The notes under the pieces: generated by a model
The model's database searches: none
Seen by the model: only the letters and a program-made list of their open reading frames with translations
Told to the model about the DNA's origin: nothing
Made by a program: the position numbers and the translations under genes
DNA from: Anaspis maculata
Lineage: Eukaryota > Arthropoda > Insecta > Coleoptera > Scraptiidae
Assembly: GCA_949128115.1 (NCBI GenBank)
Contig: OX421964.1
Span: 1,860,001 to 1,924,000 of the forward strand
Direction: 5' to 3'
DNA: 64,000 nt
Shown: positions 54,959 through 64,000 of the stretch, piece after piece
Position numbering within the stretch: position 1 is the first letter of the stretch
How the letters are laid out: each line of letters starts with the position of its first letter

Positions 54959-55660
54959 AGACTGAAGAGAAGGCGAACCCAAATATCGTTAGAGACTGAA
55001 GAGAAGGCGAACCAAAATATCTCAAAAGGTGTACAATTGAACCAAAAATGCCCAATGGATTCATGTAATAACATGCAAAATTGTTGTTGTTATTTCTAAG
55101 AAAAATGTCACAACTCAAAGAATAGCGGCATAATTATGAAAAATTATCAGTTATAATATCGAGAACAACGTCACAACTCTAACAAAGAGACGCAACTGAG
55201 GAAATATTTCCTCGTATTATCAAGAACAATGTCACAACTTCTGAAAGAGCGACACATTTGGAAAATGAGTCACTTTATTACCTAACAAATTGTTACACAA
55301 TAGGAATATACCTTTGTTGAAAAACGACACTTTTTGGATTATGGCGGTTTTCTTGCGGAAATATTGCTGAACACGCTGGTCACAGCTGATTGTGTCACTG
55401 TTCCTGCGTCAGCTGCTCACAATATGGCCCGCGGCAAAACGACAGTAGCGCCCCCTCTCGTTTACTATTATAGATTGACTTGAGCCACTTTTCCTGATGG
55501 AAGCTCTTGTGTTTTCCAGCATCATGCAGCATTTAACTCAAAAATCGCAAATTTTGACTTGTGTCACTTTTCTCGCGGGGGTGCGACATGTTGCGTCCCA
55601 GATATGTGCTTTTCCGCGGTGCATTGGCCATCCCAATCCCATACATTTTGGCGAGCAAAG
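54959..55660. other. Spacer with repeated GTCACAACT-type motifs
   Basis: AATGTCACAACT or similar occurs near 55105, 55170 and 55230 (AACGTCACAACTC, AATGTCACAACTTC). No supported gene apart from the retroelement end near 55555-55600. Confidence 0.4.
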
Positions 55661-55662
55661 GG

Positions 55663-55950
55663 TTTCTGATGTCACTAAAAAGTGGATTAGTAGAAGTCAC
55701 TCTTCGTACCTTTATTTTGAAAATTCAAATTAGGCATTCTACCTCTTTGAAGAGAAATGTATGGGCGATGCTGTTGGATTACCAAATTTTCCAAAAAAAA
55801 AATCAAATTATCCAAAATTTTGGAAAATTAATACCTTTGCTCACCCTTTCAAGGAAGTAGAATGCCAAATTTAAATTTTCTATTATCAAAATAAAGGTGA
55901 GAAAAATGATTTTACTAATCCACTTTTTCAGTGGCATCAGAAACTCCGTA
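55663..55950. mobile_element. MITE-like foldback, about 288 bp
   Basis: The left arm TTTCTGATGTCACTAAAAAG, then TGGATTAGTA, and the right arm TACTAATCCACTTTTTCAGT, then GGCATCAGAAA, are inverted. Inner ATTCTACCTCTTTGA pairs with TCAAGGAAGTAGAAT. Target duplication not resolved. Non-coding. Confidence 0.75.
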
Positions 55951-55979
55951 AATAGCGAGATCAAAATCGAGTTTCCTTT

Positions 55980-57531
55980 ATAAATAATAATATTTTATTC
56001 AGAATGCCATTACACCGTTGAATATAAGTTAATGATAACAAGGTAACATTATAAGTATATGATGAAAATGTATATAAATGAAAAATTAGTCCCATTAATT
56101 TCAATGCCCGTTTATCTTCCCAATTTGCGTCATCGTTCAAAAATTCATTCATGGAATAATATACTTTGGATTTGAAAAATTGTTTTGTTCTAAAAATGAA
56201 TTGTTTTGAGCCAAGGCTTCTTATGTGGATGGGAATTTTGTTGAAAAAAATTACAGACTGGTGCAAAAAGGATCTCTGGTAGGTATTACTTCTGGGAATG
56301 TTACCCCTTATTAGATTATTCGTTCTTGTTTGATGATTATGAACGTCCATTCCTGCTGCAAATTCATTTTTATGTTGATGTATAAAGATTAGGCAATACA
56401 GACATAAAGTGAGATGATAGTGGGGATATTCAATGTTTGAAAATGGGTTCTGCAAGATTCTCTTTGATGTAAACCTAATATTGCACGTATAGCCTTTTTT
56501 GAAGTTTCAATATAGTATTTATGTTATAACTATTCCCCCAAAATCTTAATCCATATCTAATAATCGAAGCAAAGTATGCATGGTATATGGTGAGTAAAGT
56601 TCTAGTATTTAAGCAATGTCTTAATTTTCTAAGAACAAATATAGCGGAACCAAGCCGTGATTTCAAGTTTTCGATATGTTTAACCCATGTTAACTTATTA
56701 TCTAGAATTATTCCCAAAAATTTACATTGTTTTGCAATTTTAAAATTTTCATCGTCGTATATAATATGGCTCAATGGAAATGCCCCTCCAAAACCAATAA
56801 TTTTTGTTCTGTTTGTATTAATGACCATCATGTTATTTCTGAACCATTCAATTGTTACTTTCATAACCAATGTAATCTTTGATCTGAGATCTTCAGTATT
56901 ATGCCCAGTTATACATATGCTTGTGTCATCCGCATAATATGATCGGTTTACAATCATAATAATTTTGAATATAATTTGGTAAGTCGTTCATAAAAATATT
57001 GAATAAATTGGTATTCACTATTGCCCCCTGCGGCACGCCTGTGTTGATACCGATTGGGCTGGAAATGTACATTTGTTGAGATGCTTTACCTTCCCATTTC
57101 ACCTCAATTATCTGCCTACGATTAGTTAGGTACGAAGTGATTATTTGATGTACCTTGCCTCTGATTCCATAATTTTCTAGTTTATCCAGAAGCATTTTGT
57201 GGTTTACTAGATCGTAGGCTTTCGATAAATCGAAATTGATACAAGCCACTAATGAATTTTAATTCATTGCTTTATAAATTACCGTTAGCATCTCCTCAAT
57301 TGCCGTAGAGCAGCCTCTTTTTCGTCTAAATCCATGTAAACTGTTATTGAATAGGTTATGTTTTTCAAAAAAGTTTGTAATAATCTTGTTCAAACAGTTT
57401 TCAAAAATTTTCAATAGAACGTTTAGTAAACTTATTGGTCTATAGTTTGATATAATTGATCTGTTACCAGATTTAAAAACAGGTATAATTTTTGAGATTT
57501 TCAAATTCAGGGGAAACTCCTCTTTCATGAA
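55980..57531 (-). mobile_element. LINE, 3' half (RT palm to C-terminus)
   Basis: The minus-strand frames (shifted near 57255, 56940 and 56470) contain KISKIIPVFKSGNRSIISNY, ACINFDLSKAYDLVNHKMLL, GINTGVPQGAIVNTNLFNIF and the catalytic YYADDTSICITG. A thumb region follows (KQCKFLGIILDNKLTWVKHI), then a C-terminal tail with SVIFFNKIPIHIRSL. There is no RNase H, so it is a Jockey/CR1-like element, distinct from the 9-16 kb family. The 3' end lies near 55980 in AATAAAATATTATTATTTAT on the minus strand. The remainder is on the far side of a 3.7 kb insertion. Confidence 0.85.
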
Positions 57532-58735
57532 GTACCGGGTGGGCCCATTAGTGTGGTCCAAAAAAAAAAAAAATTCTATTTTTGATCAGGCCACCCTCCA
57601 CTTTTGTTACACATACCCATAGTGATTTCCTGGTGAAATTTCAATTCTCTACCATGGCAGGAAGGGGGTGCTCATCAACCCCTTTAATTTTGAAAATTCT
57701 AGATTTATTCGTAAAAGTCCGTGGCATCCAGATTCACCAAAAACACGAAGGAATATGTCAGTAGTAATCTATTTAGCACAATTTGAGAATTATATAAAAG
57801 AAAAATCAGATGAGAGTGAAATATTGATCGTTGAACTAATAGTGACACCTATCAAAAAAGCGGAAATGTTTCGCGGTATGACTTGTTGATGTTGAAGCTG
57901 GATGTCACAAAGTAAACCACTGTTTTAATCTCTGGTTAACTCGAGGGTTAACTTTAACCAAAAGGTCAATGTCATAATTGTCATATCAACATTGCTGGAA
58001 CATTGGTATCTTTGTCAATTAACCTCAAGTTGACCTCTGAATAGACTTATCCTGGGACGGAAATACTGAGTCGAAAAATAATTTTGCAATCCCAAGGATT
58101 GCGGAAACCTCAAGATATTTCACCTTTGGAAGAACATTAAACATGTTACTGATTTTGAATATCAGTGTCTACTTCCTAAGACATTTCTTCTAAATATGGA
58201 TCAACATCCATGATTACTTTCAAGGCAAAGACTGAGTTAGGTATAAATTTACGGGTGGTAAAGGATACTGCTAAAAGGGGTGTCCAATTGTTCGAGAAAT
58301 ACAACTAACTACTGACCAATGACAAAAATGAAAAGATGGTTTTGTTGCATATGGTAGACCAATTGGAAAATGGTGCCCATTTGGACGACCAAAAATGTTT
58401 GATCAACGTAGTCTAAAGCAAAATCATACCATGTTAGTTGAACATTATAATTCCGCTTCATTTTAATTTTTCTTTTACATCATTCTCCACTTAGGTACAC
58501 CAAACGAACGATAATTCATATATTACTTCGTATTTTGTTGAATCTGGATGCTACAAACTCCTACGGATAAATCTGGGATATTCAAATTTTGAGGGTTGAT
58601 GAGCACCCCCTTCCTGCCATCGAAGAGAATTTAAATTTCACCAGGAAATCACAATGGGTATGTGTAACAAAAATGGAGGGTGGCCCCATCAAAAATTGAA
58701 AAATCATATTTTTTGGACCACACTAGGGCCCATAA
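57532..58735. repeat. Foldback A, arms of about 200 bp
   Basis: The left arm (57532-57745), with GTGTGGTCC, CTCCACTTTTGTTACACATA and GGGGGTGCTCATCAACCC, pairs with the right arm (58537-58735), with GGGTTGATGAGCACCCCC and GGACCACACTA. The 0.8 kb loop has no gene. Confidence 0.85.
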
Positions 58736-59833
58736 AAAACCGTGGTCGGAATTTGTCCTTCTAAATTTTTTATTTTGCCACCGATTTAATCGAACTTTCC
58801 AGCATTGGCTAGCAAATTAAATAGGCTATAACTTTCGTTTTTCAAAATGGCAGACATATCAAAACTCAAGATGGCAGAAACAATTGAAAATAGGCCTTCA
58901 TTTGTTCTCGTTGCTTTTTATTGAAAATTACCAGAAAGTCAAAACCAATAATGTATTATGAAGGGATAGACCTTTCTTGTCAATTCAAGACCACAACTAG
59001 TAAAATCCGGTCATCGGCTGAGGAGCTATTGCAAGTTGAAGCAAAGCTTACTTTCCGTTTTTTTCATTTCCACATAATTAATCCAAATTTAGGGATCCTG
59101 TCCGCCAATCCGCCATTGGCTCATTTCTTGACCGATTTTCTCAAATTTGATATTAATGGCTAGCCAATTAGACCGGCTATCTTTTTCATATGAGAAAATG
59201 ACGTACATGTCAAAATCCAATATGGCGGAAGCAATTGAGAATATAGATGCTTTTGTCCTTATTCCTTTTTAATAAAAATCAGCAGAAAGCCAAAACCAAT
59301 AATTATTATGAAGGAATAGACTGGGGAATAGACCTTCCTCGACAATCCAACACCGCAACCAATGAAATCGGGTCATCTGTTGAGGAGCTACGGCCAGTTG
59401 AAGCGAAGCCTACTTACCGGTTCCTTTATTCCCGCATAAATTACCCAAATTTAGGACTCCTGCCCGCCATATCCTTATTTTCCAACCGATTCTTTCAAAT
59501 TTGGTATCAATGGCTCAAGGCTGGTCGACGTTATGTTGTACTATAGGTTGCCTCATCCAGTTTATGCGTGACGTCACAAGATACCGTCCGGGATCTTGAT
59601 TTTGGCTGAAACTGATGTCGCTTTTTTCGTTTGACATTTCGGATCTTATTTCGACGGAAATCCACCAAATTTCTGAACTGGACGAGAAATGGTTAATGCA
59701 CATTCAACGATTGGTGGTTTTTAAATGAATTGGGCATGCTTTTATTCACCAAAACACAATTTGAACCGCCGAATTGTCAAGACCAAGAACAAGGCTTAAC
59801 GTTATCACGAGGTGAAGCGAACGGCGCATCTGT

Positions 59834-59904
59834 CACCGGGTAGCTCATTGGTAAAGAACCTGACTTTCAACAGGAAGGTAGTGGGATCGAACCGCAGCCG
59901 TGCC
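59834..59904 (+). tRNA. tRNA-like sequence (Glu-like, anticodon TTC), left arm
   Basis: A box TAGCTCATTGG (59841-59851), anticodon region CCTGACTTTCAACAGG (loop would read C-T-TTC-A-A, with one stem base missing), B box GGATCGAACC (59884-59893) and a T8 run at 59909-59916 as a pol III terminator. The acceptor and T stems pair poorly, and there is no clean cloverleaf. It is tRNA-derived or a pseudo-tRNA rather than a certain functional gene. Confidence 0.5.
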
Positions 59905-60041
59905 GAACTTTTTTTTCTTCAAAAACACCCAAATTGTGATTTTTAAAATCAGAAAGAGAAAACAAAATTTAAATTAGTGTTGCCCATTTCATATTTAATT
60001 TTAAAAATCACAATTTGGGTGTTTTTGAAAAAAAAAAGTTC

Positions 60042-60112
60042 GGCACGGCTGCGGTTCGATCCCACTACCTTCCTGTTGAAAGTCAGGTTCTTTACCAATG
60101 AGCTACCCGGTG
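60042..60112 (-). tRNA. tRNA-like sequence, right arm (inverted duplicate)
   Basis: Appears identical to 59834-59904 on the opposite strand, including the A box, the shortened anticodon stem, the B box and the poly-T terminator. The two would be transcribed towards each other across the ~45-bp loop, each stopping at its own T run. Confidence 0.5.
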
Positions 60113-61243
60113 ACAGATGCGCCGTTCGCTTCACCTCGTGAAAACGTTAAGCCTTGTTCTTGGTCTTGACAGTTCGGCGGTTCAAATTGTGTTTTGGTGA
60201 ATAAAAGCATGCCCGATTCATTTAAAAACCACCAATCGTTGAATGTGCATTAACCATTTCTCGTCCAGTTCAGAAATTTGGTGGATTTTCGTCGAAATAA
60301 GATCCGAAATGTCAAACGAAAAAAGCGACATCAGTTTCAGCCAAAATCAAGTTCCCGGACGGTATCTTGTGACGTCACGCATAAACTGGATGAGGCAACC
60401 TATAGTACAACATAACGTCGACCAGCCTTGTCAATGGCTAGCCAATTGGACAAGCTGCCATTTTCATAGAAGAAAATGGCCAACATGTCAAAATTCAAGA
60501 TGGCGGAAGCTATTGAAAATGGGCCTTATTCGTTTTTGTTGGAATAGTAAAACGGAAAGTAGGCTTCGCTTCAACTGGCCGTAGCTCCTCATCAGATGAA
60601 CCGATTTGATTGGTTGCTATCTTGAATTATCGAGGAAGGTCTATTCCCTCATAACGAATATTTGTTTTGACTTTCCGCTCATTTTTATTGAAAAGCAATG
60701 ACGACAAAAGAAATTCTATTTTCAATTGCTCCCGCCATCTTGGATTTTGACATGTCTGTCGTTTTGTAATATGAAAAAGGTAGCCTGTCCAATTGGCTAG
60801 CCATTGATACCAAATTTGAGAAAATCGATTGAGAAATAAGCATAATATGGCGGATTGGCGGGCAGGATACCCAAATTTGGATCAATCATGCGGAAATGAA
60901 AAAAACGGAAAGTAGGCCTTGTTTCAACTCGCAATAGCTCCTCAGCAGATAACCCGATTTTATTGATTGTGGTCTTGAGTTGACAAGGAAGGTCTAATCC
61001 TTCATAATACATTATTGGTTTTGACTTTCCGGAAACTTTCAATGAAAAGCAACGAGAACAAAAGAAGGCCTATTTTCAATTGTTTCTGCCATCTTGAATT
61101 TTGGTATGTCGGTCATTTTTAAATACAGAAATGACAGCCTATTCCATTGGCTATTCAATGCTGAAAAGTTCGAGAAATCGGTGGAGGAATAAAAATTTCA
61201 GAAAGAAAAATTCAGACCACGGTTTTTTATGGCCCACCCGGTA

Positions 61244-61930
61244 TAATAATTGATCATATATGTTATATGTTCAGATAGGTATTCAGCCCCTAACTTATAT
61301 GTCCTAGCTGGAATGTCATCTATTCCCACAGACATTGAGTTATTTAGTGAATAAATAATTTCACTAATGTCTTCAATTGTGAAAGGTTTTAGAAATATTG
61401 TAGGTTTTTCTATGTTCAAAGTATTTTTGATTCTATTATTTTGAGGTAATTTTGGAATTAGTTTTTCAGGAATATCACGGAAGTATCCACTGAAAGCATT
61501 TGCTACATCCTGCTTTTCCAAACATTTATTACCTTTATCTTTCAGATAAATGTTTTCTCTTTTCTTGGTTTTGTTACATTCTTTTGCTATCAAAGACCAA
61601 GTTGTTTTTTTTTTCATTTGTAGAGTTTGATATAATGTTTTGGAGATGTATTCTTTTTGCTTCTCTAATTGTTTTCTTAAAAATCATAGAATTTTTTTTG
61701 TAGTATCGTATGATTTCAGGACTATGAAATATTTTGTAAAACTCAAAAAGTTCACGTTTTGTTTTACTAGATTTTTTGATACCCTGAGTAATCCTAATAA
61801 ATCGGTCCTACTAAATGACGTTAATGAACCGATGTCCCGTTTCAAGTCAAAAAATCTGTTGTGGGGCGACACAAAACTTTCCCGGCGGTATCCAGAGACG
61901 TCAGTAATGATTTTGATCGAAGTGTCCCTT
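61244..61930 (-). mobile_element. LINE, 5' part (RT N-terminal region)
   Basis: The frame includes SKTKRELFEFYKIFHSPEI, KTIREAKRIHLQNIISNSTN, TTWSLIAKECNKTKKRENIY and FTIEDISEIIYSLNNSMSVG, with DDIPARTYK, the opening of the RT domain. It breaks at 61243, exactly where the inverted-repeat insertion begins, and resumes at 57531. The endonuclease is missing, so the copy is 5'-truncated near 61930. Confidence 0.8.
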
Positions 61931-63379
61931 CGGGAGGGAGCGATTCGATTTGGAAATTGATGAAAAAATTCTATTTAGTCGAGCGTTTAGCGAGCATCCT
62001 GCATCCATTGTTGAGCGGACAGAAAAAATGACAGGTTAGGTCAGTTTTCCAAGGTGATGAAATGATCAAAAAGGTAGAACTAGGTAGCTAACTGCTGTGA
62101 TATCTCAAAAATGCAATGCTGGTTCCTTATTGAAATTTTTGTTCCTACTTTAGATATGATGATGAAATTACAAAAACTTGATTGAAAACTTTCACTGCAT
62201 CTGTGTGTCAAATTTCAATTCTATATTTTCAATTTAGAGCTTGGGCAGACAAACCCAGACCCAATGTGCCACCTGAGGGCTTCCGATCAAAATCATCCAC
62301 CCAAAGTCTAATCAGAACATTCCACGCTGAACTTAGGCCTCCGTACCTGATTTCGATTTGATCGGATCAATAATTCGGTAATTATCGTGACAGAACCGCT
62401 TAATTTGTACGATCGCATGAGTGGTTTTATATTTTCAGGAGGAAAATTTCCGGGAAATTGGAGAGAAATTATTGGAAAATGTTCAAGAACCAGTTATCTA
62501 TTCTCTAAAAAAAACAATTCCAAGAAATCTGTTCACTGAATAAAAAGTTGGAAAATTTGCAGTTTTTCCAGAGAGAAAAACTCGGCAACTGTTGACCCGA
62601 TTTCGAAAATTTTTCCTCCAAAAATTAGCTCAATCTTTTCTCTAACTTTTATTCACAGCATGTCTGCACCTAAAATTAATATTTCGTGGGGCCTACCGCA
62701 TGTAGAAGTTTGCATTGCGTTTTTCTCAAATTCACGGAATGTGCAAATTTCATTTTGAAAAAATTACAGTCGGAAAACCGAAACCGTGTCAACTCTGAAA
62801 ATAGACCTGCACGACGCTCAATACAATCTACTTTCGATATCAGTTGAAATTTCCAAAAAAAAGTCGATCCCCGAGCAGGAATAAATTTTTGAGTGGAGTC
62901 CTGCTACAAAAGCGAGTCGTGCTGGTCCAAACACCGGCGAGAGCCCCTCCTGAGTGGCAACGGCCAGGAGAAATTTCGAAAACTCATTACGCTCAACTGG
63001 AGAATGGTGGAAAACTGCAACTGCGGCCTCAATTTGACTCTTTTGTTGTGTTGCTTCCTGCCAAATCTGGTTCCAATCCATCAGATAGATTTTGAATAAT
63101 TAATTGGTAAAGTTTTGAACTTTAACATTTTTTATTATTTGACAGATGACAGATAGGGCAATGTTTCCAACTGTTCTGAATACAGTTTTCCAAGGGCTTT
63201 CAAATGGCTTATTGCAAGTTGAGTTCCGTGAGATATAGCTTCTGACATTTGATGATAGTGACAGTTGGGTTTGACAGATGACAGCCAAAAACTAATGGGC
63301 TCTTTTCAGGAAACAATCATGTTTGTATACCAAATATCAAGTCGATCCAGTCAACGTTACGGCAGTTATCGTGGAAGAT
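61931..63379. other. AT-rich spacer, no supported gene
   Basis: No repeat structure or domain recognised. ORFs at 62818-63095 overlap on both strands and have no supporting motif. Confidence 0.45.
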
Positions 63380-63428
63380 CACAGACAGACACACACACAC
63401 ACACACACATACACACACACACACAGAC
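63380..63428. repeat. (CA)n microsatellite
   Basis: ACAGACAGACACACACACAC and onward, an interrupted CA repeat of about 45 bp. Confidence 0.95.
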
Positions 63429-64000
63429 AGCCATCATTCTGAAAATGGTCTTAATCGTCTTGGGGGACCTCAAAACGGATATATCCGGTGAAATCTCAAA
63501 ACTTTTTTTCTGCACGATTACAATACTTTCCCTCCGTGTTCGTGGGTGGGCCGGGAAAGTAAAATGAATGGTCACGTTGCTCATACATAGTTGAAAATGA
63601 AGTTACAGGAACTCCTACAAACCACCTGTAAAAATCGTCACTCATCTGTCACACATCTAAAAAAGCAATCATTGGACTCTACACTAAATCTTGACAAGAG
63701 ACACATCAGTTGTAGCCATGTAGATTTTAATTACCTGCACAAAATAAATGAGAACCGTGTTTAGTTCTCAGGTGGGGTTCCATAAGTTGCTTGTTACGCT
63801 TTTCATTGAGGCACTGTAATTGCGCAATTTGCACTGAACACGCGACTTCGGCCCTCATTTCGATTAAAGTAATCCGAAATTTTAGAACGCTAAGGCTAAG
63901 TCATTATCGAGCTGTTCGTTTTAAGAGTTTGACCACGTCCACGTACTAATGAAAACTGAAAACGAAAACGAAATGTACACCACCCCACCATCGGCACCAT
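63429..64000. other. Spacer to the window edge
   Basis: No gene or element recognised. Confidence 0.4.

Larger units (their letters stand above)
53985..55600. repeat. Inverted pair of retroelement ends enclosing 1.5 kb
   Basis: CGCACCCCCGCGAGAAAAGT (about 53986-54005) is the complement of ACTTTTCTCGCGGGGGTGCG (about 55568). Both encode TFLAGVR on opposite strands. The enclosed DNA holds an acidic repeat ORF and AT-rich sequence. Confidence 0.6.
59516..60430. mobile_element. Palindromic element C, 915 bp, 9-bp target duplication
   Basis: Ends CAAGGCTGGTCGACG and CGTCGACCAGCCTTG. Near-identical arms (59516-59950 and about 59995-60430) with a ~45-bp loop. The perfect direct duplicate TCAATGGCT lies at 59507-59515 and 60431-60439. 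Nine-base duplications are known for Mutator-like elements and for Drosophila FB foldbacks. It carries a tRNA-like sequence in each arm and no ORF. High arm identity indicates recent origin or gene conversion. Confidence 0.92.
57532..61243. mobile_element. Composite foldback insertion (3.7 kb) in the LINE
   Basis: The insert begins TACCGGGTGGGCCCATTAGT at 57532 and ends ATGGCCCACCCGGTA, its inverse, at 61243. It consists of two adjoining palindromes, A (57532-58735) and B (58725-61243), whose inner ends also carry GGGCCC. Removing the whole insert without any target duplication leaves the LINE RT frame continuous, so either no duplication was made or it is hidden in the TA at the ends. Confidence 0.85.
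58725..61243. repeat. Foldback B, arms built of tandem ~340-bp monomers
   Basis: The left arm (58725-59515) and right arm (60431-61243) are inverted. Each arm contains two diverged tandem units marked by ATGGCxGAAxCAATTGAxAA, AAGTCAAAACCAATAAT, GAGGAGCTA...GTTGAAGC and CCAAATTTAGG. A 915-bp palindrome (C) is inserted exactly between the arms. Non-coding. Confidence 0.85.

Noticed and set aside
62818..63099. ORFs near 63 kb on both strands
   Set aside because: Overlapping frames on opposite strands, no domain, no splice or repeat context that favours coding.

Overview
This is eukaryotic, almost certainly arthropod (insect-like) nuclear DNA. It carries non-LTR retrotransposons of several lineages, Gypsy and BEL/Pao LTR elements, hAT-like MITEs, AT-rich spacers, microsatellites and candidate spliced exons. 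It has no bacterial gene organisation. The order cannot be fixed from sequence alone; a hemipteroid or beetle genome is plausible. Most of the 64 kb is nested, decaying mobile DNA. Host gene content is limited to one or two candidate exons (1538-2391 minus strand; 16106-16264 plus strand).

Layout. 1-1270: tandem duplication. 1538-2391: possible host exon. 3401-4475: relic of a multicopy arthropod gene broken by a LINE 3' end. 5159-7859: foldback. 7860-9400: low-repeat DNA. 9400-15910: two related RNase H-type LINEs head to head. 16106-16264: candidate secreted-peptide exon. 16705-22322: degenerate Gypsy broken by a 1.9 kb element (20079-21983) with 50-bp terminal inverted repeats, a 5-bp target duplication and two overlapping ORFs of unknown, possibly viral, origin. 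23621-27090: a MITE and two foldbacks. 27513-30830: LINE relic broken by a foldback and an hAT MITE. 31544-33470: transposase-like gene broken by a MITE. 33553-39742: rearranged BEL/Pao element with an inverted pol segment and a virus-like ORF where gag would be. 41400-46235: 4.8 kb foldback. 46498-53077: nearly intact Gypsy with 238-bp LTRs and a 1.5 kb minisatellite of 12-bp monomers. 53732-55950: inverted retroelement fragments, an acidic repeat ORF and a MITE. 55980-61930: LINE broken by a composite palindrome that contains a smaller 915-bp palindrome (9-bp target duplication) with a tRNA-like sequence in each arm. 61980-64000: spacer with a CA repeat.

The elements do not form a pathway; they are layers of insertion. 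Several layers can be ordered because removing an insert together with one target-site copy restores or aligns the host element's reading frame. The main themes are the density of kilobase-scale palindromes, which could give hairpin RNA, a recurrent 9-mer CACCCTGTA, and two cassettes of unidentified virus-like ORFs inside mobile elements.
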